Translations under genes and position numbers: made by a program
The notes under the pieces: generated by a model
The model's database searches: none
What the model was told of the DNA's origin: nothing
The model's input: only the letters and a program-made list of their open reading frames with translations
Part shown: one piece after another, positions 29,372-38,296 of the stretch
Layout: each line of letters opens with the position of its first letter
How positions within the stretch are numbered: position 1 is the first letter of the stretch
Assembly (NCBI GenBank): GCA_002869845.2
Contig: NEWS02000004.1
Span: 620,057-661,088 of the forward strand
DNA from: Nitrospira sp. CG24B
Lineage (GTDB): Bacteria > Nitrospirota > Nitrospiria > Nitrospirales > Nitrospiraceae
Reading direction: 5' to 3'
DNA length: 41,032 nucleotides

Positions 29372-29809
29372 ATGAGGGTTGATGCAAAATGCTTCCGGAC
29401 ATTGATGATAGGGAGTTGGTTGACAATAGTGCCTACGTCGGTTGTACGAGCTGCAGATACTTTCGTGACAGGCCCGCCGATTGTTGTCTCCATTTCTCCT
29501 GATGGAGTTCAACGGGCTACCGTTATTCTCGACAGCTATTCCTACTCACCGAACCATCTGATCGTGGAGAGCGGGAAGCCAGTTGAGTTGACCCTAATGA
29601 GTCGTACGACATTCATACCCCATAACTTCGTCATGCAGGAGTTGTCGGCTGGCCTTTCGATCGAGCAGGACGTTGGTGCAGGAAAAACTATCATAGCGAA
29701 ACTCGCTCCGACTCAGCCTGGGCTCTTTCCGTTCTTTTGTGACAAACGGCTGTGGCCTATGCCCAGTCATCGAGATAAGGGAATGGAAGGATTATTGGAA
29801 GTCAGGTAA
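29372..29809 (+). CDS. Exported cupredoxin
   Basis: 145 aa with a signal peptide of about 27 residues ending VVRAAD. The mature part is a cupredoxin fold: YSYSPNHLIVESGKPVELTL, then ligands His in FIPHNF, Cys in PFFCDKR, His in PSHRDKG and Met in GMEG, a complete type 1 copper set. It is likely a periplasmic blue-copper electron carrier or the stand-alone cupredoxin domain of larger copper proteins. The stop overlaps the next start (TAATG), implying coupling to the squalene/phytoene synthase gene, an unexpected partner. Confidence 0.85.
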   Translation: MRVDAKCFRTLMIGSWLTIVPTSVVRAADTFVTGPPIVVSISPDGVQRATVILDSYSYSPNHLIVESGKPVELTLMSRTTFIPHNFVMQELSAGLSIEQDVGAGKTIIAKLAPTQPGLFPFFCDKRLWPMPSHRDKGMEGLLEVR

Positions 29810-30861
29810 TGGATCTCTCCACGACGACCCTATCCTCCAAACACGAGCTGCTCCGTGACCTTCTCAAGCAAGTGTCCCGTCTGTTTTACACAACGTTAGT
29901 TGTTGTGCCGGCGAATGTTCGTGATCAAGTAGGATTGGCTTATCTCTTTGCCCGGGCCGCCGATACGATTGCCGATACGGAATTGATCGACCGGCCACAC
30001 CGATTAGGTTTTCTCAACCGTCTCAGAGACCAGTTTGTCCGAGAGTCGATCGATTGGACAGAAGTTCGCGCCATTCAGGAAGCGGTGGGACCGCTTCAAC
30101 AGGATTCCGCTGAGCGAATTCTGCTTGAACGACTGGATGAGTGCTTCCGGCTGTTTCTCGACTTTTCATCGGATGACCGGCAGCGGATTCAGCGGCTGAT
30201 GACCACCCTGACGCAGGGAATGGACATGGACCTCAGCGTCTTCCCGGGAGCCTCAGTGGCCGACCTCACGGCATTGAAGACACCCGATGACCTGGATCGC
30301 TATACATATCATGTGGCTGGATGTGTCGGCGAGTTCTGGACCGATCTCATGTGCGCTCATCGCAAGGCGCTGGCGAACTGGAATATTCAGCAGATGTCGG
30401 ACGTCGGAGTACGATTTGGCAAGGGGCTGCAACTGACGAACGTCGTCAAGGACATCGCCCATGATCTGAAAAATGGGCGTTGTTATATTCCAGAAATGAT
30501 GCTCGATGAAGCTGGACTGAAGCCGCATGACCTGTTGCAGCAGACCAATCTTCCTCGCTTCAGACCTGTGCTCCGCCAGCTCGTTCGTCTGGCGGTGGAG
30601 CACCTTGATCAGGGTTGGCTCTATACGATGGCCATCCCACGTTACGAAACTCGGTTACGGCTGGCTTGTATGTGGCCGATTCTCTCTGCCGGAGAATCGC
30701 TCAAGCTCGTCATGAATTCCCCCGATCTGTTGAATCCTGCCGTGAAGGTCAAAATCCCGCGCAGCAAGGTGTATCAGATTGTGGGGATGACGACAGGTAC
30801 TGCTGCGTGCGCATACGCCGGAACTGCCTACTGGGGACATTTACGCAAGCAGATCGTGTGA
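29809..30861 (+). CDS. Squalene/phytoene synthase family protein
   Basis: 350 aa prenyl-diphosphate condensing enzyme. Both Asp-rich motifs are seen: ARAADTIADTE near 50 and NVVKDIAHDLKNGRCYIP near 210, with YHVAGCVGEFWTDL between. SRLFYTTLVVVP near residue 22 fits the substrate pocket. The C-terminal 25 residues are hydrophobic (GTAACAYAGTAYWG) and may anchor the enzyme in the membrane, as in eukaryotic squalene synthase. Product is uncertain: squalene for hopanoids or phytoene for carotenoids. No hpn or crt neighbours are present. Confidence 0.85.
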   Translation: MDLSTTTLSSKHELLRDLLKQVSRLFYTTLVVVPANVRDQVGLAYLFARAADTIADTELIDRPHRLGFLNRLRDQFVRESIDWTEVRAIQEAVGPLQQDSAERILLERLDECFRLFLDFSSDDRQRIQRLMTTLTQGMDMDLSVFPGASVADLTALKTPDDLDRYTYHVAGCVGEFWTDLMCAHRKALANWNIQQMSDVGVRFGKGLQLTNVVKDIAHDLKNGRCYIPEMMLDEAGLKPHDLLQQTNLPRFRPVLRQLVRLAVEHLDQGWLYTMAIPRYETRLRLACMWPILSAGESLKLVMNSPDLLNPAVKVKIPRSKVYQIVGMTTGTAACAYAGTAYWGHLRKQIV

Positions 30862-30880
30862 CGATCTGTAGGCTTTCGTC

Positions 30881-31183
30881 CTACCCTGTTTTTTTCTGCG
30901 GCTCCAAGAGCTTGTCGCCCTTCTTGAAGACGGCGTAGATTGCCTGTGATGGGCAAGCGTCGAGACAGAGCCGGCAGCTTTCAAGACAGCGCGAAGGATC
31001 GAACTTGTAAGGTGGTGTAGAGAGCCAGGCGCTGGTCGGGCAAATCGGCACACAGACGGCCTGGTGGGTGCAGCGGTCAGGGTGGCGGACAAGGTGATCA
31101 CGAATGACCAACATAGGTTTGACTCCTTCAAAGAGGCCTTGAGAGAAGATCTCGAACATATTTTTCTTCGGCAGGCTGCTCAT
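30881..31183 (-). CDS. Ferredoxin-like protein with two Cys clusters
   Basis: 100 aa. Cys clusters are RCTHQAVCVPICPTSAW and RCLESCRLCLDACPSQAI. The second fits a [4Fe-4S] binding pattern and the first is a variant that could hold a second cluster. A Lys-rich tail follows. ATG 31183 overlaps the previous gene's TGA (ATGA) and has AAGGA six bases upstream. Likely an electron carrier, possibly for reductive TCA cycle enzymes; that link is speculative. Confidence 0.82.
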   Translation of the reverse strand: MSSLPKKNMFEIFSQGLFEGVKPMLVIRDHLVRHPDRCTHQAVCVPICPTSAWLSTPPYKFDPSRCLESCRLCLDACPSQAIYAVFKKGDKLLEPQKKTG

Positions 31184-31593
31184 TTCCATTCCTTGACGAG
31201 TTCTTTGAGCCGATCTTTGAGCTCAGGAATCTGTGCGAGATTATTCTGAATCGCGCCGAGGATTTTTTCCAACCGAGCCGAGCGAAGCGCTTCCTTATCC
31301 TTCTTCACCACACGGTCATAGTCCTCATAAGCTTGTCCGTGTTTGGGTTCCAGATGTTTTCTGGCATCCACCAGGGCCTGGCCCAACTCCCACGGTTCCG
31401 GCGCCGGTAGAGAAGCGACCGTAAACGCCCCATCGGTAAACACGATGACCGAGGCACTCGGTTTCCCGGTCAAGGGGACCACGGCTTCAATCGTTTTGCG
31501 TTCGCAGACGTTCCAGTCCAGCGTGAGTCCAGGAAACTGTTTGGTGAAGGCCACCTTTTCCATGTTGGCCTTCCATTTGTCTTCGGTTGGCAT
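31180..31593 (-). CDS. Unrecognised conserved-looking soluble protein
   Basis: 137 aa, no signal peptide, no cysteine pair (a single Cys in WNVCERKT). The N-terminal half is beta-rich (ASVIVFTDGAFTVASLP), the C-terminal half helical and highly charged (RLEKILGAIQNNLAQIPELK). It lies between two ferredoxin genes and overlaps the downstream one by four bases, so it probably acts with them. Family not recognised. Confidence 0.75.
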   Translation of the reverse strand: MPTEDKWKANMEKVAFTKQFPGLTLDWNVCERKTIEAVVPLTGKPSASVIVFTDGAFTVASLPAPEPWELGQALVDARKHLEPKHGQAYEDYDRVVKKDKEALRSARLEKILGAIQNNLAQIPELKDRLKELVKEWK

Positions 31594-31623
31594 AGACGTA
31601 TATGAGGTATTGAGCGGGAAGCC

Positions 31624-31977
31624 TTACGGTTTCTTGAGCGGTACCAGCTGTTCTGGAACCGGATGGTCAGGCATGAGCAATCGAGTGACGATTTCCCCGT
31701 TCAGCACGTGCCGCTCCATGATCTCGGTGACATCGTCCTCCGTACCGACCCAGTACCACACGCCTTCAGGATAGACGACGACACTTGGGCCGAGGTCACA
31801 ATGATCGAGGCAACCGGCTTTGTTTGCTCGGACCACCCCTTTGAGATTTAACCGCTTTGTTTCACTCTTGAAGTGTGCATGAAGTTTTTCCGAACCCAAG
31901 TTCGCGCAACAGCCGCGTGGATCGTCTTTGGGACGCTGATTCGTACAGATGAAGATATGTCGCTGAAATGATGGCAT
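31624..31977 (-). CDS. Thioredoxin-like [2Fe-2S] ferredoxin
   Basis: 117 aa of the (2Fe-2S) ferredoxin, thioredoxin-fold family (Shethna protein I/NuoE-like). The four ligand positions are seen as FICTNQR, GCCANLG and NKAGCLDHCDLGP, followed by VVVYPEGVWYWVG, which is typical. The predicted role is low-molecular-weight electron transfer in the cytoplasm. It is 30 bases upstream of the unrecognised gene and 12 bases downstream of the zinc-ribbon-like gene. Confidence 0.88.
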   Translation of the reverse strand: MPSFQRHIFICTNQRPKDDPRGCCANLGSEKLHAHFKSETKRLNLKGVVRANKAGCLDHCDLGPSVVVYPEGVWYWVGTEDDVTEIMERHVLNGEIVTRLLMPDHPVPEQLVPLKKP

Positions 31978-31989
31978 TGGGTTAGGTCG

Positions 31990-32373
31990 CTAGACAGGCA
32001 TCGTCAGGGTATTGAGCCGTTCCATCAGGAGCGTCACATCGCCGTCTCTTAAGAACGGAGATGGGTGCTGGGTTGCGTTCAGGATAGTCGAGATCTCATG
32101 TAACCGCAATGATGCTCGTCGGAACTCGTCGCCCTTGGCGAGTTCCGATACGTGGTCAGCACGTAACTTATCGAATTCAGCGCAGATGTCACGGAAGTCA
32201 CGTTGTAAGTTTTTGTGTATCGAACACGGGGTGCAATACCATTTTGGGCTTTGATCTGATAACGGAGATAGGCGATCGTAAGGGCGACCGAAAAAGTCTT
32301 TTCCCAGGGAAAGCTTTGTCAGTGGACCGTTGCCGGCTCCGCAGGCCTGACACGATTCGCTCCAGGAGTCCAT
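31990..32373 (-). CDS. Small protein with zinc-ribbon-like Cys pairs
   Basis: 127 aa. The N-terminal CQACGAGNG and CTPCSIHKN about 35 residues apart form a likely zinc ribbon. The rest is helical and charged (RDFRDICAEFDKLRADHVSELAKG). ATG 32373 is chosen because GGAGGTGA lies just upstream; the frame to 32523 would run over the ald promoter region. First gene of the minus-strand redox set, divergent from ald. Family not recognised. Confidence 0.72.
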   Translation of the reverse strand: MDSWSESCQACGAGNGPLTKLSLGKDFFGRPYDRLSPLSDQSPKWYCTPCSIHKNLQRDFRDICAEFDKLRADHVSELAKGDEFRRASLRLHEISTILNATQHPSPFLRDGDVTLLMERLNTLTMPV

Positions 32374-32491
32374 CTTCACCTCCATGCTAAACCATACCGA
32401 AGGGTGCATCTTACAACAGGCTTTTCCAGACTGTCCACGGGCAGCACGGCAGATGGAGTGGCGGTCAACCCGATCACTTTGTGGATCCATG

Positions 32492-32497
32492 TATAAT
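32492..32497 (+). promoter_or_regulatory. -10 box upstream of ald
   Basis: Perfect TATAAT 47 bases before the ald ATG; no convincing -35 at the right spacing, so an activator may be needed. Confidence 0.35.
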
Positions 32498-32543
32498 GAA
32501 ACAATTAGGCCTGCAGTACTCATAGCCGGAAGGGGGAACCTTT

Positions 32544-33647
32544 ATGGTCATCGGTGTTCCGAAGGAAATCAAAGATCATGAGTATCGTGTCAGTCTGACG
32601 CCGGAGGGTGCAGCGACCCTTCGGCAAAGTGGGCATGAGGTCTGGCTTGAATCGTCTGCCGGGCAAGGCAGTGGATTTAGTGATGATGAGTATCGTGAGG
32701 CTGGGGCCTCGGTTGCCGGTTCGAAAGAAGAGGTATTCAAGAGAGCTGATTTGATTGTGAAGGTGAAAGAGCCGTTGCTTGCTGAGTGCCATCTGTTTCG
32801 TCCAGGCCAGGTCCTGTTCACGTATTTACATCTTGCCTCACTCGTGGATGTGACCAAGGAACTTCTGAGTGCTAAGGTCACGGCTATTGCGTATGAAACG
32901 ACCGAATCCAAGGACGGCAGTCTTCCGATGCTCAAGCCGATGAGTGAAATCGCTGGACGAATGTCGGTGCAGATCGGCGCTCAATATCTGGAGAAAATCA
33001 ACGGAGGTCGTGGTGTCCTGCTGGGAGGGGTTCCGGGGACGGAGCCGGGCAAGGTCGTCGTGCTTGGTGCTGGGATCGTTGGAGGCTCGGCGATTCGCAT
33101 TGCGGTCGGGATGGGAGCCCAAGTGACGGTGATCAATTTGGATGTTGAGCGGTTGCGGCGCCTCGATGATCAGTACCAGGGCCGGATTATCACGCGCGCT
33201 GCGAGCTCCACCACCATTGAGGAGGCTGTGTGCTCAGCAGATCTTGTTATCGGCGCCGTACTGGTTCCCGGAGCCAAGGCACCAACGCTGGTGTCCCGTT
33301 CGCTGGTCTCACGGATGAAGTCTGGGTCGGTGATCGTGGATGTTTCTGTCGATCAGGGGGGCTGTGTTGAGACCACAAGACCGACGACTCACTCGGCGCC
33401 TGTCTATGTCGTAGATGGCGTCGTACATTATTGTGTCGCCAATATGCCGGGAATCGTTCCTCGCACATCCACCTACGCTCTGACCAATGCGACGTTGCCG
33501 TATCTGCTGCGGCTCGCGTCTGACGGTGTGGATCGAGCGATTCACGCTGATCCGGGGTTGGCGAAGGGGGTTAACCTTAAAGATGGAAAAATTGTTCATC
33601 GAGGTGTGGCTGAAGCTCATGGGTTGCCTTTTACCCCTGTCTTGTAA
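32544..33647 (+). CDS. ald: Alanine dehydrogenase
   Basis: 367 aa NAD-dependent enzyme interconverting L-alanine with pyruvate and ammonia. Seen: [19 protein letters not shown] at the N-terminus, [23 protein letters not shown], the Rossmann motif [16 protein letters not shown] near 173, [19 protein letters not shown], and [21 protein letters not shown]. Full length for the family. It may assimilate ammonia or release it. It starts after an AAGGGGGAACC ribosome binding region and is followed by tRNA-Pro. Confidence 0.96.
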   Translation: MVIGVPKEIKDHEYRVSLTPEGAATLRQSGHEVWLESSAGQGSGFSDDEYREAGASVAGSKEEVFKRADLIVKVKEPLLAECHLFRPGQVLFTYLHLASLVDVTKELLSAKVTAIAYETTESKDGSLPMLKPMSEIAGRMSVQIGAQYLEKINGGRGVLLGGVPGTEPGKVVVLGAGIVGGSAIRIAVGMGAQVTVINLDVERLRRLDDQYQGRIITRAASSTTIEEAVCSADLVIGAVLVPGAKAPTLVSRSLVSRMKSGSVIVDVSVDQGGCVETTRPTTHSAPVYVVDGVVHYCVANMPGIVPRTSTYALTNATLPYLLRLASDGVDRAIHADPGLAKGVNLKDGKIVHRGVAEAHGLPFTPVL

Positions 33648-33683
33648 GACAATCAGACGTTCGCTTTGTCCGCTTGGTCTTGT

Positions 33684-33760
<77 letters not shown>

Positions 33761-34131
33761 CACCAAGCTTCTTCCAGCAGAACCTACTCTTTCCAGGTCA
33801 AGAGCGACGGGATACAGGCCTCCAGTAGTCCTTGTCTGTTTTTACCTCACTCAGTTCGGTCCTCCCGACAACGCTATATCGCGATTCACATTCGAGAGGA
33901 TGGAACCCAACGGTGTCTTTCTTTCATGGCAGAACTGCATGTTCTGCGAACGTCCCTGCATTCAGGTTTATGTCATACATCGCTCGTGTCACTCGTTTGC
34001 AGATTCTAGATATCAGGCTCAGTTTCTAGCGTGGAAATGTAAAACGCGTGACGCATCTGGAGAGGTGTGAGAATATCCGCTGAGCAACGCCGCACAGGGC
34101 AGTTGATGAGTCATGATTGTGGTAGAGCCAG
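33761..34131. other. Intergenic stretch between tRNA-Pro and acylphosphatase
   Basis: 371 bases without a supportable gene. A plus-strand frame from ATG 33900 codes 56 residues with several Cys (CMFCERPC) but GAGAGG sits directly against the ATG, and base use looks noncoding. No clear terminator follows the tRNA. Confidence 0.5.
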
Positions 34132-34428
34132 ATGCCTCAATCGGTCGATGAACCGCCGGTTCGAGCACACATTCTCGTGGTCGGTCGTGTGCAGGGAGTA
34201 GGGTTTCGTGCATTCGCGGCACGTATCGCCACCAGGCTTCATCTGTTGGGCGGCGTCCGCAATCTCGACGACGGCCGGGTTGAGCTGGAGGTCGAGGGTG
34301 GGAAACTGGTGATTGAAGACCTTCTGCGAGAATTGAAAGCCGGTCCTCCGGCTGCGCATGTCAGGACGATTGCGGTGGAATGGAGCATTGCAACCGGCCG
34401 GTATTCACACTTCGACATTTGGTATTAA
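34132..34428 (+). CDS. acyP: Acylphosphatase
   Basis: 98 aa. The catalytic Arg is in [11 protein letters not shown] near 19-29 and the catalytic Asn in [12 protein letters not shown], both complete. The enzyme hydrolyses acyl phosphates such as 1,3-bisphosphoglycerate and carbamoyl phosphate. The last third matches the family loosely. It ends 14 bases before the sigma factor start, so both may be cotranscribed. Confidence 0.92.
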   Translation: MPQSVDEPPVRAHILVVGRVQGVGFRAFAARIATRLHLLGGVRNLDDGRVELEVEGGKLVIEDLLRELKAGPPAAHVRTIAVEWSIATGRYSHFDIWY

Positions 34429-34441
34429 GGAACGAGGAGTC

Positions 34442-35395
34442 ATGAGTCGACAGGAAGACGAGGAGTCCGAGTTGAACGAAGCTCGACGGTACACCGCCGA
34501 TGATATGGACACCTCAGAACCTGTGAGCGCATCGGATCAGGGCGAGCGAGAAACTGGTCGATCAGAAGGACTTGACACGCTGAAGAGCTACTTGCGGGAG
34601 GTTCGTCGATCGACACTGCTGACCTTCAAGCAAGAACAGCAGCTCGGCAAACGGGTGATGGCTGGCGATGAGCACGCTCGGCAAGAGATGATCGAATCGA
34701 ATCTGCGGCTTGTCATCAGTATCGGGAAACGCTACATGCACCGAGGGTTTCCGTTTTCCGACATCGTGGAGGAAGGCAATTTAGGACTGATCAAAGCAGT
34801 CGAGAAATTCAATTATAAGCGGGGATTCAGGTTTAGCACCTACGCGTCTTGGTGGATCCGGCAATACATCGAGCGGGCGATCATTAATCAAGGTAAGCTG
34901 GTGCGTCTGCCTGTGCACGTGGTGGAGCGTCTCAATCGTTATCTGAATCGTGTCGAGCAGTTGGTGCAAACGCTCGGGCGGGAGCCGAGGGCGGCCGAAG
35001 TGGCTGCCAAGATGAAGACATCGGAAGAAGACGTATTGGACCTGAAGCAGTTGGTGCGTACGACCTGCTCGCTCGATAGTCCGCTGAATGACCACACTGA
35101 TACCTTTCTCCGCGATGTGATCGAGGATCCCGTTGGGCTCTTGCCCGATGAGACCGCCGATGGGGTTCGGCGGAGGACGGAACTGATGGCGTGGGTGAGG
35201 GAGTTGCCTGAGAAAGAGCAAACTGTTATTGTGTCACGGTTCGGACTCGACGGAGACGAGGCGAAGACGCTCGAAGAAATCGGTCGTACCATGGGACTGA
35301 CTCGTGAGCGCGTCCGACAGATCGAAATGGCGGCATTAGTTCGGCTTCGCAACACCATCGGCAGAAAAGCCATGACACAGGCAGACTTGCTCTAA
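34442..35395 (+). CDS. RpoD/RpoS-type group 2 sigma factor
   Basis: 317 aa. Residues 1-40 are acidic and variable. Regions 1.2-2.4 follow: [52 protein letters not shown], and the -10 binding [18 protein letters not shown]. Region 3 includes [13 protein letters not shown], and region 4.2 is [19 protein letters not shown]. No long region 1.1 or nonconserved insertion, so it is not the primary sigma. The domain plan is that of RpoS-like stress or stationary-phase sigma factors. ATG 34442 follows GAGGAG. Confidence 0.9.
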   Translation: MSRQEDEESELNEARRYTADDMDTSEPVSASDQGERETGRSEGLDTLKSYLREVRRSTLLTFKQEQQLGKRVMAGDEHARQEMIESNLRLVISIGKRYMHRGFPFSDIVEEGNLGLIKAVEKFNYKRGFRFSTYASWWIRQYIERAIINQGKLVRLPVHVVERLNRYLNRVEQLVQTLGREPRAAEVAAKMKTSEEDVLDLKQLVRTTCSLDSPLNDHTDTFLRDVIEDPVGLLPDETADGVRRRTELMAWVRELPEKEQTVIVSRFGLDGDEAKTLEEIGRTMGLTRERVRQIEMAALVRLRNTIGRKAMTQADLL

Positions 35396-35400
35396 ATCCC

Positions 35401-35925
35401 GTGACCACCGTCAACTATCAAGCCCTCATTCGAGAAGTGCCGGACTTTCCAAAGCCCGGTATCCTCTTTTATGACATCACGACACTCTTAAAAAATCCTG
35501 CCGCGCTTCGAAGTCTTGCCGACCAATTGACGACTCGGTATCAGGATCGAGGGATCGCCAAGGTTGTCGGGATTGAGTCGCGGGGGTTTATTTTTGGCGG
35601 GATTCTTGCCGCCCGTCTCGGTGCTGGATTTGTTCCGGTTCGTAAACCTGGAAAACTTCCGGCTGATTGTTATGAAGTCAAATATAGTCTTGAGTATGGA
35701 CAGAACAGTCTTGCCGTGCACCGTGACGCGATCCAAACCGGAGAGCCTGTGCTGATCGTCGACGACCTGTTGGCGACCGGAGGAACGGCAGAGGCGACGG
35801 TTCAGCTTGTTCGTCAGCTTGGTGGCACGATTGTCGGACTCGATTTTCTGGTTGAACTGAAGAGTTTGAGGGGACGCGACAAACTCGCTGGGTACGAGGT
35901 CCATTCAACCATTACCTATCCCTAG
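35401..35925 (+). CDS. apt: Adenine phosphoribosyltransferase
   Basis: 174 aa purine salvage enzyme making AMP from adenine and PRPP. Seen: [17 protein letters not shown] at the N-terminus, [29 protein letters not shown], and the PRPP loop [17 protein letters not shown] start five bases after the sigma factor stop, without a clear ribosome binding site. Salvage would matter if the purM break in this window were real in the cell. Confidence 0.95.
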   Translation: MTTVNYQALIREVPDFPKPGILFYDITTLLKNPAALRSLADQLTTRYQDRGIAKVVGIESRGFIFGGILAARLGAGFVPVRKPGKLPADCYEVKYSLEYGQNSLAVHRDAIQTGEPVLIVDDLLATGGTAEATVQLVRQLGGTIVGLDFLVELKSLRGRDKLAGYEVHSTITYP

Positions 35926-35947
35926 GGGTGGCATCCTTCTAAACCGC

Positions 35948-35977
35948 TTGCTCAAGGGGCACAGGGCGTGATATAGA
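35948..35977 (+). promoter_or_regulatory. Candidate promoter of the DksA/TraR-like gene
   Basis: TTGCTC at 35948-35953 and TATAGA at 35972-35977, spacer 18 bases, 57 bases before the ATG at 36034. Confidence 0.4.
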
Positions 35978-36033
35978 AGCCGGAATTTTTGACCCTCCAA
36001 CTACGTACCTTATTTCTGGAGCGGACTCGCTAT

Positions 36034-36597
36034 ATGGCAACAAAAATACAGGCAAAGAAGAAGGGTGAGGCAAAGACGAAATCCGTGGACGTTATGGTCA
36101 AGAAATCTCAGCCGACGACTACAGGGGCAGCCGTGGTGCCCAAGGCGACGTCCGAGGTCGAGATAGCGGTGCCGGTGCGGCCTAAGGAAACGGCAAAAGA
36201 GCGGGAAGCGCGGGAACAGCGGCAGGAAGTGCTTCATAAAATGCTCATTAGCAAACGCCAAGAGATTATTAGAGAGATCGAAGAGAGTCTGGGGCAGTCG
36301 TTGACTGAAGATCAGCAGCGGCGTCTCGAATCAGCGCGTGATGTCGGCGACCAAGCCTTAATGGATCTTGAGCGCGAACTCGGGATTTCGTTGATGGAGA
36401 TGCGTAATCGCCGGCGCCAGTCGATTGATGAAGCCCTCACTCGGTTACACGACGGGACGTACGGGATGTGTGCCGAATGTGGGATTGAGATCAGCGAAAA
36501 GCGTCTCCAGGTGGTCCCCTTTGCCAAGCTCTGTGTGGAGTGCCAATCGCGCGCGGAATTGCTGGAGAAAATCGAACGCGAAGAGGATCGCGACTAG
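36034..36597 (+). CDS. DksA/TraR-family zinc-finger protein
   Basis: 187 aa. Residues 1-65 are a low-complexity Lys/Ala/Val-rich leader (KIQAKKKGEAKTKSVD). A long coiled coil spans about 65-140, then the zinc finger CAECGIEISEKRL followed by LCVECQ. DksA-type proteins bind the RNA polymerase secondary channel and act with ppGpp. The coiled-coil tip DxxDxA motif is not clear, so a DksA function is less sure than the fold. ATG 36034 is preferred over the TTG at 35989. Confidence 0.85.
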   Translation: MATKIQAKKKGEAKTKSVDVMVKKSQPTTTGAAVVPKATSEVEIAVPVRPKETAKEREAREQRQEVLHKMLISKRQEIIREIEESLGQSLTEDQQRRLESARDVGDQALMDLERELGISLMEMRNRRRQSIDEALTRLHDGTYGMCAECGIEISEKRLQVVPFAKLCVECQSRAELLEKIEREEDRD

Positions 36598-36645
36598 CGT
36601 ACAACGTTCCCTCTCCCTTCACCCTGCATTCTTTCCTTTCCCATC

Positions 36646-37344
36646 ATGAATGGGCAGACTTCAGAACGAGCGGTCGTTCTTGCTAGTGGCGGATTGGACT
36701 CCACTGTCACGGCAGCCATTGCACGACGCGATGGATATGCGCTGTACTTACTGACCATTGCATACCAACAACGTCACGCGGTGGAGATTGAGCGATCGAG
36801 ACAGGTGGCGACGGCGCTGGAAGCTGATCAGCATCTAGTGATCAACGTCGATTTAGGGACGATTGGTGGATCGGCCCTGACCGGCAATCTGTCGGTGCCG
36901 AAGCTTCGGACTGAATCTGAACGGCACCGGGATGTGCCTGTGACCTACGTACCAGGCCGAAACCTGATTTTTCTGTCTTTGGCTGCGGCTCACGCGGAAG
37001 TGCTGGGGGCCTCGATCATCTATTTCGGCGCCAATGTAATTGACTATTCTGGCTATCCTGACTGTCGCCCAGAATTCATCCAGGCTGTAGAGGCAGCACT
37101 TCAAACGGGAACAAAAGCAGGAACGCAGGGCAAAGGCATTGAGATTCGAGCGCCACTCCTTCGGATGTCGAAGGCGGAAATTATCAGACTGGGCCTGACT
37201 CTGAACGTTCCCTTTCAGCTCACGCATAGTTGTTATGACCCGGTTGGGTCGATAGCCTGTGGGCAGTGTGACAGCTGTCAAATTCGGAAGCACGGATTTG
37301 CGGAGGCGGGAGTTGTAGATCCGATTCAGTATGCGGTATGTTGA
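36646..37344 (+). CDS. queC: 7-cyano-7-deazaguanine synthase
   Basis: 232 aa ATP-dependent enzyme forming preQ0 for queuosine. PP-loop SGGLDSTV near 14-21, then YVPGRNLIFLSLAAAHAEV, IDYSGYPDCRPEF, and zinc ligands in HSCYDP and CGQCDSC. No other queuosine gene and no preQ1 riboswitch-like element is visible here. Its 3' end overlaps the possible start of the cytochrome gene. Confidence 0.96.
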   Translation: MNGQTSERAVVLASGGLDSTVTAAIARRDGYALYLLTIAYQQRHAVEIERSRQVATALEADQHLVINVDLGTIGGSALTGNLSVPKLRTESERHRDVPVTYVPGRNLIFLSLAAAHAEVLGASIIYFGANVIDYSGYPDCRPEFIQAVEAALQTGTKAGTQGKGIEIRAPLLRMSKAEIIRLGLTLNVPFQLTHSCYDPVGSIACGQCDSCQIRKHGFAEAGVVDPIQYAVC

Positions 37345-37774
37345 ACGAATGGTCGGCTTGGGAAAGTGGTTACGCTCTATGAAGTCATCACGAATGCAGT
37401 GGGTCAGTCTCGTTCTGGTGATGCTTGGCGCCGCATCAGCGTGCAGCCAAAACGGGGGGGAACCACAGGGAACGGGAACCGTGGCCTCGGCTCCGGTCGA
37501 GTTACGGGAAGGAGAGCAGAAATTCAACGCCAACTGTTCACTCTGCCATGGGATCGGCGGAGTCGGAACTGCTCAAGGCCCGGCCTTTCTTCACAAGGTC
37601 TATGAACCGAATCATCATGGCGATGAAGCGTTTCAGCGAGCGGCGGCCAACGGAGTAAAGGCTCATCATTGGCAGTTTGGCGACATGCCGAAGATCGATG
37701 CTGTCAAACCTGGTGATGTGGACCACATCGTGAAGTACGTCCGATGGCTTCAGAAACAGGCCGGAATTTTTTAG
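37331..37774 (+). CDS. Exported class I cytochrome c
   Basis: Up to 147 aa. One heme site NCSLCHG with distal Met in FGDMPKI; the domain runs about 60-147. A hydrophobic segment WVSLVLVMLGAASACSQ is a signal peptide, possibly with lipidated Cys. The start is uncertain: ATG 37331 overlaps queC by 14 bases, ATG 37379 gives MKSSRMQWVSL, a normal signal peptide start. Predicted periplasmic or membrane-tethered electron carrier. The spacing HHWQFGDMPKI and HIVKYVRWLQ fit small cytochromes c of the cbb3-associated type. Confidence 0.85.
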   Translation: MRYVERMVGLGKWLRSMKSSRMQWVSLVLVMLGAASACSQNGGEPQGTGTVASAPVELREGEQKFNANCSLCHGIGGVGTAQGPAFLHKVYEPNHHGDEAFQRAAANGVKAHHWQFGDMPKIDAVKPGDVDHIVKYVRWLQKQAGIF

Positions 37775-37788
37775 CACTGATGTCATCG

Positions 37789-37853
37789 CGAACACTCTTG
37801 CCCCGCACCAGTTCTCGTTGCGGTTATTGGAAACGACAAGAGGAGAGTGTTCG
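37789..37853 (+). promoter_or_regulatory. Long imperfect stem-loop upstream of the small secreted protein gene
   Basis: CGAACACTCT (37789-37798) and AGAGTGTTCG (37844-37853) pair perfectly over 10 bp, with an inner TCGTT/AACGA helix. It starts 15 bases after the cytochrome stop and ends 54 bases before the next ATG. It may be a leader structure or processing site; there is no T-run. Confidence 0.45.
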
Positions 37854-37907
37854 GTTCGATCAAGCCCTGTGTACGTAGAGCGCGCTAGACAACCTAAGGA
37901 GGGCCTC

Positions 37908-38195
37908 ATGACTAACGCACGTTGCATGTCCATGTTTGCGGTTACTGCATTCCTGCTCGGATTCGTCCTGGGAGGGGTGTCGTTACATGTGGCATCTGCC
38001 GAGGGGCTCTTTGGGATCAAGGACTCAGTCACCCAGATGGGGAGTTCGCTGGTCGAAATGCAGAAGAACGTGGATGACCTCCAAAAGAATATGAATAAGA
38101 TCAAACAGGTGAAAGACCAATTGTCTTCATTGCCCTCCTCGGGTGGTGGAGTGGGAGGGGCAATGGACTCCCTCATGAAAAAGGGTGGCCAATAA
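37908..38195 (+). CDS. Small exported coiled-coil protein
   Basis: 95 aa. Signal peptide about 1-31 (FAVTAFLLGFVLGGVSLHVASAEG would be its core), then a heptad-like helix (SSLVEMQKNVDDLQKNMNKI) and a Gly/Ser-rich end. ATG 37908 has AAGGAGG six bases upstream. The family is not recognised. It may be a structural periplasmic or surface peptide. It is preceded by a long stem-loop and followed by a strong inverted repeat. Confidence 0.75.
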   Translation: MTNARCMSMFAVTAFLLGFVLGGVSLHVASAEGLFGIKDSVTQMGSSLVEMQKNVDDLQKNMNKIKQVKDQLSSLPSSGGGVGGAMDSLMKKGGQ

Positions 38196-38262
38196 ACAGA
38201 TTTTGGCCACAATGTAATCTTCCGTACTTTTTAATCTCCACACTCTGAACGACAATTCGAAT

Positions 38263-38296
38263 CAGGTTGGCTGGGTGAAGAGTCCAGGCCAACCTG
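38263..38296. terminator. Strong inverted repeat between convergent genes
   Basis: CAGGTTGGC and GCCAACCTG pair perfectly (9 bp), extended by TGG/CCA across a one-base bulge. It lies between the small exported protein and the convergent Sel1 lipoprotein, the right place for a shared terminator, although neither side has a long T-run. Confidence 0.5.
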
